Positions 35,597-46,360 of a stretch of 64,000 nt of DNA are shown piece by piece; the first letter of the stretch is position 1; every line of letters begins with the position of its first letter. Source of the DNA: Cannabis sativa (Eukaryota; Streptophyta; Magnoliopsida; Rosales; Cannabaceae); the NCBI RefSeq assembly GCF_029168945.1, contig NC_083602.1, positions 77,458,600-77,522,599 on the forward strand, given 5' to 3'. Made by a program: the position numbers and the translations under genes. The notes under the pieces are model-generated. The model saw nothing but the letters and a program-made list of their open reading frames with translations, was not told the origin of the DNA and made no database searches.

Positions 35597-37266
35597 GATT
35601 GGACCAACAAACACAAATGGTTCATCATTTTCCGATTGGAAGATCACCATCTTCTTCTTGCAATCAATACTGGCTGAGTATTCTATAGGAAATCCATTCC
35701 TAAAATAATGTCGAACTCTACTAGGCTCATCTCTATCAAGTCAGCACTTAACTCTCTACCATCTATTCTGATCGGCATAGACCTAATCCACCTTTTAGAG
35801 ATAACTAACTCTCCGCCAGGTAATAGGGTTCCAAACCCTGATTCATAACTATCATACGGTCTACCCAACTTACTAAAGATTCTGGCTGCCACATAAGAAT
35901 GTGTGGCCCCAGAATCAAACAACACTGAGTAATATGAGTTATTAACCGAAAGCTGACCTATTACAACTGAGGGGCTAGCATCTGCATCAGCCTGCGTGAT
36001 GGCGAACACTCGAGCTGGAGTGGGTCTCGCCGGAGCCCTCGGTGCCTCTGATCGGAGCTGGGGATAATCCCTCTTGTAGTGTCCGGGCATGCCACACTGA
36101 AAGCATCCCTGACCTTTGCACTCACCCTGATGGTGCCTTTTGCAACTGGGGCACTCAGGATAACAAAACTGGGTCTCAGCACCACCCTGACGGCTACCTC
36201 TACTCTGGTTCCCTCGGAACCTCTTATTCTGACTCGAGCCACCGGATGCAGTGGATGTTCTCCTCTTCTGGTCCATGGCCGAACCACTACCTCCCCTGCT
36301 AAAGCCTGATGCAGGAGGGGTAGGAGCCCCGCCAGTCACTGGAGTACTAGCCGACTCCGACATACATCCAACTGCGCCCTCAGCTCGCAGTGCCTTCTCC
36401 ACCATCTCAGCATAGGTGGTCTTGTCGTCAGTGGTGATCATTAGGTCGTGTTTGATCTTCACATTTAACCCGTCCAGATACTTCTCTTTCTTGCTGAAAT
36501 TGGTTGGCACTATTCCCGAGGCCAACCTCACCAACCGATCAAACTGGGTGGTATACTCAGTTACGCTCATATTTTCTCGCTGGGTCAGGTGGGTGAACTC
36601 TTTCCTCTTGGCACTTCTGACTGCCTCGTTATAATATTTTGCGTTGAAGAGTTCCTGGAACCTTTCCCAGGTCAAGGTGGTGACGTCGTGAATCTGAGAC
36701 ACCATGTCCCACTAGACTTGAGCCTCTTCTTGGAACTGGAAGGTGGCACTCACCACTCTGTCATTCCCGGTGACACCCATAAAGTTCAGTATCCTGGTGA
36801 TCACCGTTAGCCATTGCTCGACTTTCATGACATCTGGACCTCCCAGAAAAACCAGAGGTGCTTGCTTCGGGAACCTTTCATACAAGGGTTCCATTCTGTT
36901 TGCCGCTACCACTATCTCGGCCTAAGCAGCAGGGGCGGGTGCCACTGGAACTTCTAGCACAGGCACTACAGGAGCCCCCTGCTGCCTCAATCTCTGAATC
37001 TCTAGATCTTGCTCCTCTATTCTGGCTTGCATTTCAGCAAACCTAATTTCCCAATTCCGGGCTTCCTGATCGGCTTGGGCAGCCTGTGGCGGGTTCTCAT
37101 CACCCCGACCACGAGCCCTGCCCCTGGGACCTCTACCACGGCCCCTAGCTTGCGGGGGAAACTGGGCTCCCTGACCCTGATTCGACCCTACTGAATGGCC
37201 CTGGCTCCTGGTATTCCGCCTGGCGTCCATGTAGTCGGAACTGCCTGCGAAACCAAGAGTTGGCAC
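35597..37266 (-). pseudogene. Gypsy-2 gag and protease start
   Basis: One minus-strand frame from MDARRNTRSQG (about 37230) to the deletion junction, with two in-frame TAG stops (near 36921 and 36713) and a frame loss after ILGMDFL (about 35686). Seen: Arg/Gly-rich start, [13 protein letters not shown] coiled-coil-like stretch, [13 protein letters not shown], retrotransposon gag domain ([23 protein letters not shown]), zinc knuckle CFQCGMPGHYKRDY in which the last Cys is Tyr, and aspartic protease [12 protein letters not shown] with catalytic Asp kept. The protein stops where the junction begins, about VFVG. Confidence 0.88.
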
Positions 37267-37498
37267 ATCAGGTCATGATCAAAGAGAGCTTACTAATGCC
37301 GCTTAATTTGGAAATTAAAAATTGGCGCATGCGCCTATTCTACTATCAGGCTACTAACATGCTTCCTATCAGGCTTTTCTTATTTCATAAAAATTAAATA
37401 AACTACTAAAGCAATAAAAGCTTACTGAACCGTAGAACGAGCTAACTGCTGATGATGATTGTACATGTCGTGACGATCTTCGGAAGACAACCTAGCGA

Positions 37499-37509
37499 CT
37501 CTGATACCA
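37499..37509 (-). other. Gypsy-2 primer binding site
   Basis: Minus strand TGGTATCAGAG, initiator tRNA-Met type, three bases from the LTR. The next base is T where relatives have C. Confidence 0.8.
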
Positions 37510-37512
37510 AAT

Positions 37513-39366
37513 TGTAACACCCTAAGTAGCATAGGCGTATTACGTAATTTTTAAACATACTGTGCAGCTCGTTGCTAATCCACGAGGTTTATGGAAATCG
37601 TGATTAATTAAAATTTTTTCTTTTTAATTAAACTTATAAAATATTTATACAAAATACTCGGGATCCCGATTACAAAACATTTACAAAAGTTCGCTGACTA
37701 TACAAAATACTTGTCGCCTAGCGACTAATTACAAAAATAGCCTTGCTGTCCCGAGGATCGTACGCTCTAGGCCTAACCACCCCGACATGTACAATCTTCA
37801 CCGGCTCGCTCTCACACTCCTTCAGCATTAGCCTTGCCCTTACCTACACATAAACAGAGCACTGTGAGTCGACAGACTCAGTAAGAAAAGCATAATCAAA
37901 TATCATACATAAATCCCGAGTTATGATCAGACGCCCATACCCCTGACCATAACCCTAACTGCCGTGTCCCACACGATACTGAGTCCTGAACGTTCATAAG
38001 ACGGTACTATTGACAAGTAACAGCCTATACTCGGTACACTGGTCATACTCCAGCTGCTAGTCATACTCTAGCCTGTACCAATGTGTTACAGGATCAACCT
38101 ATACTCAGTACACTGGTCATACTCCAGCTGCCAGTCATACTCTAGCCTGTACTGATGTGATACGTCAAATAGTACAGAACCACCAACCCGAGTATCAGCC
38201 TATACTCGGCACACTGGTCATACTCCAGCTGCTAGTCATACTCTAGCCTGTGCCGATGTGATACAGTGTCAACCTATACTCAGTACACTGGTCATACTCC
38301 AGTTGCTAGTCATACTCTAGCCTGTACCGATGTGACACAGTCGGATGGTTCAAAGCCAACATACATATCTAATGTAATCTAACAGGCTTCCTACATGCAC
38401 GCTAAACATGTAATATATATGCATACTGTTATACTAATCTTACCTCAATTCCGAATTCAGGTGTGTCGGTCAACCTGACTGGAACGAACTGCGCGGCGGT
38501 TTACAAGCTCCTTAACCATAACAATCACAACACTATAAGTGATACGCTAAATCACTTCCCAGGGACTTAAATTAGGAACTAAAAGTTTCCCTATCGATAA
38601 AAAGCATGGCAATACCCCAAATAACATAAAAACGAGAAAATCTAGGGTTCCTGAAAATTTCCCAACCGGCAGACCGGTTGCACAACCGGAATTCCGGTTC
38701 TGGAAATTCCTGAACCCCATCCGGAATTTCGGATGCACAACCGGAATTCCGGTTCCTCGCAGGAAACATTCAAAAATTCATAATTCAATCAATTCAAACC
38801 CAACTTAAACCAAACCGTTCAGACCTGTTCTAAATACCCCAAAGAACAATACTAAAGCATCAAAACAGTTCAGAACACACAGAATCAAAAATCACCATTA
38901 AAGCTCCAAGCTTTGAGTTCAAAAATCAAACTTGGTTAAACAACCCTATCATGCATCAAACCTTGATTAAAATTACATATTCATGCATATTAAAACTGCA
39001 GAAACCACTCTCTAACTCATGCAACAACTACAGCCACCAATTTCTCAACTTTCACTTTGAAAACTAAACTTTTGAGCTAAAAATTCCACAACTCTAAACA
39101 ACCTAACTATCATGCATCACAAGCAGCTTAATTATCCTCAATTTATCATGCTTAAACCTCTGCAAACAACAACAAAATCACAGCAACAACAATAACCTAA
39201 ACTAAGTATGCAACCATCATCTTTTCATCAAAATTAAAGAAACTTAAAGAGTAAGATACAAGGGTCTTACCAAGCACTTGAAGAACACTTAGATTGAAAG
39301 AAAAAGAGCTTGAAAATCAAAGGAATCCCAGCCCTAGTACACCATACCAGCCGAGAAAGAGAGAGA

Positions 39367-39444
<78 letters not shown>

Positions 39445-39930
39445 GAGCTTTGTAAATTTCTAATTTTTTTTCAAAGTTTGGAAAATGATAATAAATGTAA
39501 CATAAACCTTTTTATTTCAGCCAACATTAACTTAATAAATCACATAATTCCACCATTTAAAGTCCACTAAAGGACAAACTAACATTGGAGCAAAATGACC
39601 ATTTTGCCCCTTCACACCAAAATAACAAAAAGGGCACTAAAGGGGTATTTTGGGAAATTCTAAATTCCCGGCCAATCCCGACATTCCTAATATCAAATAA
39701 ACCGTCGCACAATACTAACATACTAAGTTGTGATTTTACTGAGCCAAACACCGAGTTCCATGTTACCGGGCACCGGAAATGCAAAATTATGAAAATCACT
39801 AAATGACATAAAATGCATTTCAGAATTCAATAATAACAGTATAAATAATTATTTAAATAGCTATAAATAATTTTCCATAATTCAACATGATAAACTGCTA
39901 ATTTCCAAATTAAACTAAGCAGTTCTTACA
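37513..39930 (-). repeat. Gypsy-2 right LTR (5' LTR in element sense)
   Basis: 2418 bp. Holds four palindrome-class sites: AACCGGCAGACCGGTT (38664), AACCGGAATTCCGGTT (38684), ATCCGGAATTTCGGAT (38719) and AACCGGAATTCCGGTT (38739). Also holds the 74-bp tandem array and a long GA microsatellite. Confidence 0.92.
39353..39440. repeat. (GA)n microsatellite in Gypsy-2 LTR
   Basis: Almost pure GA dinucleotides over about 88 bp; CT-rich on the element's sense strand. The same site in Gypsy-4 (about 55680-55706, CTCTCTCTTTTCCTCTCTCT) is short, so it has expanded here. Confidence 0.95.
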
Positions 39931-41531
39931 AGTATGAACGTTCAATACTAGGGTACAACCACTATACCACATACACAACATACCTCACTCTACGAGTGTT
40001 GGTAGGGTTTACTCCGTACCCTGAGTACCACTGAGTGATATACCACACACCTTAGCACTTTCCTGTATCTGTGTTGGTATCACTGTATCGTACTCATAAC
40101 AACAACACTCACTATACCTATGCACTCTGTATCATATCCATACAAGTGTTAGTAGTGCAAATCACAATTTAAGCATGCATATACAAACACATATACATAC
40201 ATTCAGATAATCACATCACATATTATATTCAGTTCTTACCTATTTTCTGAATTCAAGTGTGTTGGCCGAACTGAATGGAAATCTCGTGCTAGATGGATAC
40301 CCTAATCACATTTTGAAATCGGGTAAGTTACATGATTAAAAACCTAATCCCGGGAAACCCAAAACAAAAACCCTAGGTTCTGCTATATCCTCAATGGGTT
40401 ATTCTAACTCTGGAAATGGGGAAACACCCAACCGAGGTATCGAGAAGGCAAAAATTGAGATTATGAAAGGCCCAGGGAACCCTGCCAAAACCGGCTAGCC
40501 GGTTTTTGTGGCACTGGCCGGTTTGCACCAGGTTTCATAAAGCCATTCATTCCTTGCTCAATTCTCTACCAAATGCAATGAAACCTTCTAGAGCTCCTAT
40601 ACAATGCATAAACAATATAATCCAGCCAATAATTCACAGAACAAACCACCAAAACCCAAGTTGCCATTAAAGCTCAAAGCTTTGAACTCAAAGCTCAAAA
40701 TTGCATAAAACTCACACCAATCAACAAAACCAGCTGATAGGAACTTAAATCAACTCAAATGAACCCTAAAATTGAACCCTAAACAATTGTAACCCTAACA
40801 GCCCCTGAAACTCAATTTCACAAGTTCAAACTAAAGAAAAACTTCAAAAACATGCTCTAGGGTTCTAGGGTTTTACCTTAGCTTCAAGAGTGCTTGATTC
40901 CCTAGTTAAATTCCAGAAAAATGATGAAGAAAAGAGGTGATCTCCTCTGGTTGCTTCAGCCGAAAGAAAGAAAGAGAGAAAACTCCTGTAATTTTGATTT
41001 TTTTTCCTTTTTAATTCTTTTCTTGATTTTTCTTCAAATGAGAAAAAGGATTTTAATTAATCCTTTGCTGAAAGTTAACTTTCTAGGTGTCATTCACTTA
41101 GGGCAGCCACCTATTCTTTACCAAATAAAAATGACTAAAAGGCCCTTAACCCAAAAACTAAGGCTTTTCTAGAGCTAGAGGTAAAATGGTCTAATTCCAT
41201 AACCCCGCTCAATCCCGATAATTTATTTTCTCCAAAATATTTCTCGCTAAGAAATAAGGTTCTAAACTTACCCATGTGATCAAACTAGCCATCCATCGCA
41301 TTTTCCGTTGTCACCGAGCAAAAATTACAAAAATTGCATATTTCACATATAAGCTAAATAATACCCCTAGAGTTTAATAAAATCTCCAGAATTGAGAAAT
41401 TATAACTCTAATATTTATTTCTAAATATTGGGGTCCACAATTAAATAAATTCACAAATAATAATAAAATAATGAAAATTAGTGCTAATTGCCTTTACTAA
41501 TCCAAATTACTAAAGCGGTCATTACAAAACT

Positions 41532-43830
41532 ACATTCAACCAGTGCGAATGGATGATGGTAATGGGGAGAGGAATCCTAATAGCATTGCCAATTTGTTCA
41601 TTGAAAGATTCAACAACACTTACATAGACAAAAAAACGGCTGCTCTCCCTGCACTAAGATGCCTAGATGAATGTGGTATTTCAGTCCAAGACAATGAACA
41701 CCTGAAAGCTTTCCCAACGAAAAAGGAAATTGAGATGTGTGTTCAATCTATGGGACAGGAAAGAGCTCCTGCACCTGATGGAATGTCCACGAGTTTCTAC
41801 CTACAGCATTGGGCCACAGTCAAAAGAGATGTATTCGATATGGTCACTCACTTCTTTAGAAATTTTGAACTGCTACAGTGTATTAATAACACTAGCATTG
41901 TGTTAATACCGAAGAAGGAGTGCCCAAGTGGTGTTAATGATTATAGGCCGATTGCTCTATGTAATGTCGCCTATAAATGCATCTAAAAAATCTTAGCGCT
42001 TCTATTGAGAATCCTACTGCCTTGTATTATCTCCCCAGCCCAAACAACTCTCGTTAAAGGTCGTCTGATAGCGCAAAACACTGCTATTGCAAAGGAGATA
42101 GTACACTCGATGGGGAAAAACGGGGTAAAAAAGGTTTCATGATGATAAAATTAGACATGGAGAAAGCTTATGATAAGATGAGTTGGAATTTTATTGGGGA
42201 AGTGCTTGGAAGTATGAAGTTTGACGAAGTCTTTATCAGATGGGTGAATAAGTGTATTGAACTTAAGAGAATGGGGCTTCTCCTCAAAGGTGCTGTTCAA
42301 GGAGTTATCTCGCCGACTTGTGTGCTGCGCCAAGAAGACTCCCTATCTCTAGCTCTTTTCATTAAAGCAGCGGATGTTCTCTCTACACTTTTAATGGCTA
42401 AAAATGAGGAGGGTGAGATTGCAGGTTTCAAATTCACAAAGGGTGGACCAACTATTACCCATTTTATGTTCGCGGATGACATTATATTGTTTGGAAAAGC
42501 CTTAGTAAAAGAAGCTAAGAGTTTTCTAAATTGCTTTGAAGAGTATCGTGCTTGGTCGGGACAAGCGGTCAATTATAAAAATCAACTGTCCATTCTACTC
42601 AGGGAGTTCTAAGCAAAACAGCTTAAGACGTTATGAATATTCTAGGAATGAAAAGGATGAAAAAAGACTCTATGTATCTAGGGCTGCCACTTTTCAAATC
42701 CTTGACGAGATCCAAAGACCTTAACCTCCTTGTGGATAAGGTGATGCAGCGAGTTAAAAGTTGGAAAACAAGATTACTATCCAAGGCGGGTCGAGCTTGT
42801 CTCATTCAGTCGGTAGGATCTTCCATTGCTACTTATGTAGCAACCTCCGATGTAATCCCTAAAACAATAGCAAGAAGAGTGGATAAAGAGCTACGAGATT
42901 TCTGGTGGGGTGATATGGAGACAAAGAAAACCTAGCACACAGTAGATTAGAGTTCAATTTGTCAATCAAAGCATTGAGGGGGTCTTGGATTCAGAAGAAT
43001 TGAAACTATCAACTTAGCCTTTATCCGAAAATGGGGTTCGAAAGCCCTTACTGATAAAGAAAGCATGTGGGGGACAATTATTCAGACCAAATACCTTAAT
43101 GGTAGGAGTTTCATGGATGTTGAGATTAATAGTGGAGACTCAAGCTTTTGGAAAACTATCCTAAGTCTAGGTCCCTACTAATTAATCACGTTTTTAGAAA
43201 GATTGGCAACGGTAAAGAAACGTCTATTTGGTTCGACTTGTGGGTGCCTTTTTCCAATAGATGTCCTACCCTGATTTTGGATGCAACCCATGGAGTGGCA
43301 TGAGTGAATCAGTTTATGAGTGAAGACCGTTGTTGGAATGTGTATATGGTTAAAACGTAATGATGCGAAGGCCATCGTCAACATTCAACTCCCAAAGGAT
43401 GGTGTTAAGGATGACTGGATGTGGATGGGGGAACCAAGTGGCCTATTCTCAATTAAATCAGCTTATCGTTTAGTTAGAGGCGGAACCACAATCATCCCTG
43501 CTGAAACAAAATGGAAGATGATTTGGAATTCCACCGTTCACCCCAGATTGAAGCTCATTTGGTGGCAGCTGGAGAGAGACGCTTTTCCAACCGGAGGTAA
43601 ATTAGCAAAATTTATGGAATTGAATAATGTATACTGCCCTGTGTGTGGAGAGGAGATGGAGACCATTTTTCACCTGATGTGGAAATGCACCTTGGCCAAA
43701 GTCATCTGGTTTAACTCCTCAATGGGAATACGAGTGGATCGAGTGGATGTGAATGACTGGGAGCACTGGAAGGAGTGGTTTTTAGTGGACAACTACAGAC
43801 CCCCAAACATATCTGTTATGGAGATTATTG
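41532..43830 (+). pseudogene. LINE reverse transcriptase and zf-RVT (decayed)
   Basis: Continuation of the LINE after Gypsy-1. Reverse transcriptase motifs in order: [10 protein letters not shown] (usual APGPDG), [17 protein letters not shown] (about 41940), IKLDMEKAYDKMSW (about 42147), RQEDSLSLALF (decayed form of the family's QGDPLSP) and FADDIILF (about 42470) with the catalytic Asp pair. Later, WKTRLLSKAGRACLIQSV and the zf-RVT module with CPVCGEE...H..WKC (about 43635-43690) follow. A TAA stop at 41984-41986 and several frameshifts (near 42100, 42610, 42935-43320) break the frame. The 3' end is cut by Gypsy-3 at 43830. Confidence 0.88.
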
Positions 43831-45898
43831 TGTAACGCCCTAATGCTAAGGCACGCTATAGTGCTTTTGCAATTAATGTGCAAACTTTGCTAATCAAAGT
43901 AATTTCTCGAAAAACGTGTTAAATTAAAATTTTTGCTTTAAACATTAAACTTTGTAATTTAATAAAATATTTACAAGTGCCGGGATCCCGATTTTTAAAA
44001 CTTTACAATCTTTACTTTATAAATATACATTCCAAAATATACAGATTTACAGGTCGCACAGCGACATTCAAAATACAACTCCCAGATGTCCCGAGACCGA
44101 ACACTCCAGGTCGCGCTGCTTGACATGTACAATCTCACCCAAGCTCAGGTTCACTCCTGTTCAGCCTTCGCCTTTCCTTTACCTACACATGAAAGCAGAA
44201 ACTGTGAGTCAACAGACTCAGTAAGAAATGCATATAACATAACATATAATTTCCGACCTGTAAATAGGCGCCCATACACTTTTTTACAGAGCTTAACAGA
44301 TGAGCATGAACGTTCAATACCAGGGTACAACCACTATACCACATACACAACGTACCTCGCTGTACGAGTGTTGGTAGGGTTCATCCCGATCACTGAGTAT
44401 CACTGAGTGATGTACCACACACCTTAGCATTTTCTATGCTTGTGTTGGTATCACCGTATCGTACTCAAATTAACAACAATCACTGTACCAATACACTCAC
44501 CCAAGTGTTGGTAGTGTTTAACATAATTCAAGCATGCATATATAAACACATATACACACATTCAGATAATCACATCATACATTATACACAGTTCTTACCT
44601 GTTTTCCGAATTCAAGTGTGCTGGCCGACCTGAACGGAATTTACGTGCTAGATGGATGCCCTAATCACAAGAATGGTAACACAGATGAGTGACTCGCCAA
44701 ATCACTTTCCGGGACTTAAAACCCGAAACTAAAAGTTCCCCTATCAATAAACCTCATGGCAATACCCTATATTACCCAAAATTAGCCAAAACTAGGGTTC
44801 TGGAAAAATTCCCAACAGGCAGACCGGATCCAACCGGTATCCCGGTTCTGGGTCACCAACCGGTCGACCGGTTGGTATAGGCCACCCAGAACCGGAATTC
44901 CGGTTCATCTGCAGAAACTCAAAAATTTCTCCCCCTTGATTCAAATCAAGCCCAATCTTTACCAAACTTTCCAGTATACCTAAACAATGCATACACAATA
45001 AAACCCAGCCAGTATTTCACAGAATAACACAATAAATATCAACTTGCCATTAAAGCTCAAAGCTTGAGTTTCAAACTCAAGCTTGCTTAAAACCATTCTC
45101 AAGCATTAAAAACAGTAGCTAGGGACTTGAATCAACTCAAAATAACTCTAGAATTCGAACCCTAAGCAAATCAAACCTTAACAGCTCCTAACACCCCAAA
45201 ATACCATTCAACCTAGCTTAAAAACTTAAAAAAACTAAGAAGGGTTCATTGAAGCTTACCTTAGATTGATTATCTCCTATGAAATCCTTGCTGAAATCCA
45301 ACAAATCACAACAAACTCCCTTGGTTTGTCTCAGCCGAAAGCAAGAAAGAGAGGGATTCAAGAGTAATGAAATTTTCTAATTTTTTTCCTTTTCCTTGGT
45401 TTTTCTTCAAATGAGACAAAAGGGTTAAGCTAATCCCTTGCTGAAATTAACTAGATTAGGTGTAAAAAACCTAGGGCAGCCACCTATCACTTATTATTTT
45501 TAAATGACAAAAATGCCCTTTAACTTAAAACTAGGGTATTTTCAAAGCTAGGGGTAAAATGGTCAAAATCCATAACCCCGCTCAATCCCGATAATTATTT
45601 TCTCTAAAATAATTCCCCACTATGAAATAGGGTTCTAAACTTACCCATGTGATCAATCTAGCCATCCATCGCGTTTTCCGTTGTCGCCGAGCAAAATTTA
45701 CAAAATTAACATATTTCACATATAAGCTAAATAATACCCCTAGAGTTTAATAAAATCTCCGGAATTGAGAAATTATAACTCTAACATTTATTTCTAAATA
45801 TTGGGGTCCACAAATAAATTAATTCACAAATAATAATAAAATAATAAAAATTAGTGCTAATTGCCTTTTCTAATCATATTACTAGAGCGGTCATTACA
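43831..45898 (-). repeat. Gypsy-3 left LTR (3' LTR in element sense)
   Basis: 2068 bp. Palindromes AACCGGTATCCCGGTT (44832, imperfect centre), AACCGGTCGACCGGTT (44858) and AACCGGAATTCCGGTT (44890). Matches 50820-52891 with few changes. Confidence 0.95.
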
Positions 45899-45899
45899 A

Positions 45900-46360
45900 T
45901 TATCCCCCCGTTAATAGGATTTCGTCCCCGAAATCTAACCTGAATAGCTCTGGATGTTGAGTCCTCATATCTGACTCCAACTCCCAGGTGGCTTCTTCCA
46001 CCTTACTATTCCTCCAGAGCACCTTAACCAGTGCAATCGTCTTGTTCCGAAGAACTTTTTCTTTTCTGTCCAAAATCTGAACAGGTTGTTCTTCATAGGA
46101 TAAGTCTGGTTGAAGTTCAAGGGCTTCATAACTCAAGACATGAGTCGGGTCTGACACGTATTTCCTTAACATAGAAATGTGAAATACGTCATGAACAGCT
46201 GACAATGCTGGTGGTAAGGCTAGCCGATACGCTACCTGCCCGACCTTCTCAAGTATCTGAAATGGCCCAATGAACCTAGGGCTTAACTTACCCTTCTTCC
46301 CGAAGCGCCGAATACCCTTCATGGGTGAAACTCGCAGGAAAACATGTTCCCCTCGCTCGA
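45900..46360 (-). CDS. Gypsy-3 integrase C-terminal domain, shifted frame
   Basis: Continues the polyprotein in another frame after the shift near 46345-46355. Contains [38 protein letters not shown] (GPY/F-type module), [13 protein letters not shown] and the chromodomain-like tail [18 protein letters not shown], ending at a stop next to the polypurine tract. In Gypsy-1 the same segment is in frame with the integrase core. Gypsy-3 reads CCCCTCGCTCGAAATG where Gypsy-1 reads CCCCTGCCTGAAATG, one base more. Confidence 0.85.

Larger units (their letters stand above)
34550..39930 (-). mobile_element. Gypsy-2: internally deleted Ty3/gypsy element with gag only
   Basis: Begins TGTAACACCC and ends GTTCTTACA, with duplication AGTAT at 34545-34549 and 39931-39935, inside the Gypsy-1 right LTR. 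The 5' LTR in element sense (37513-39930) is complete. The other LTR stops at 35596 and is joined directly to the end of the gag/protease region. Protease end, RT, RNase H, integrase, polypurine tract and about 1.37 kb of the 3' LTR are missing. LTRs and gag match Gypsy-4. Confidence 0.92.
6921..41526 (-). mobile_element. Gypsy-1: Ty3/gypsy retrotransposon, minus strand, with nested insertions
   Basis: LTR retrotransposon inserted in the LINE with duplication AAACT. It begins TGTAACGCCC and ends GTCATTACA as read on the plus strand. LTRs about 2.06 kb. Domain order gag, protease, reverse transcriptase, RNase H, integrase, chromodomain-like tail fits the chromovirus (Tekay/Del-like) branch of Ty3/gypsy. 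Its integrase region is interrupted by Copia-A (10181-30418) and its right LTR by Gypsy-2 (34550-39930). Without these insertions it is about 9 kb. Same family as Gypsy-3 but far more decayed. Confidence 0.93.
34086..41526 (-). repeat. Gypsy-1 right LTR (5' LTR in element sense), split by Gypsy-2
   Basis: Two blocks, 34086-34549 and 39936-41526, about 2055 bp without the insertion; the AGTAT duplication flanks the break. Contains AACCGGCTAGCCGGTT at 40489-40504; the second palindrome of the left LTR is partly deleted here (about 40517). Confidence 0.92.

Noticed and set aside
39310..39570. 86-codon frame with a long Arg-Glu repeat
   Set aside because: Translation of the GA microsatellite.
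44792..44998. Small minus frames in LTRs with a repeated NRNSG peptide (also about 38572-38769, 51763-51990, 63810-63995)
   Set aside because: NRNSG is the translation of AACCGGAATTCCGGTT; Gypsy-4 has the palindromes without an equivalent ATG frame, so conservation looks DNA- or RNA-level.
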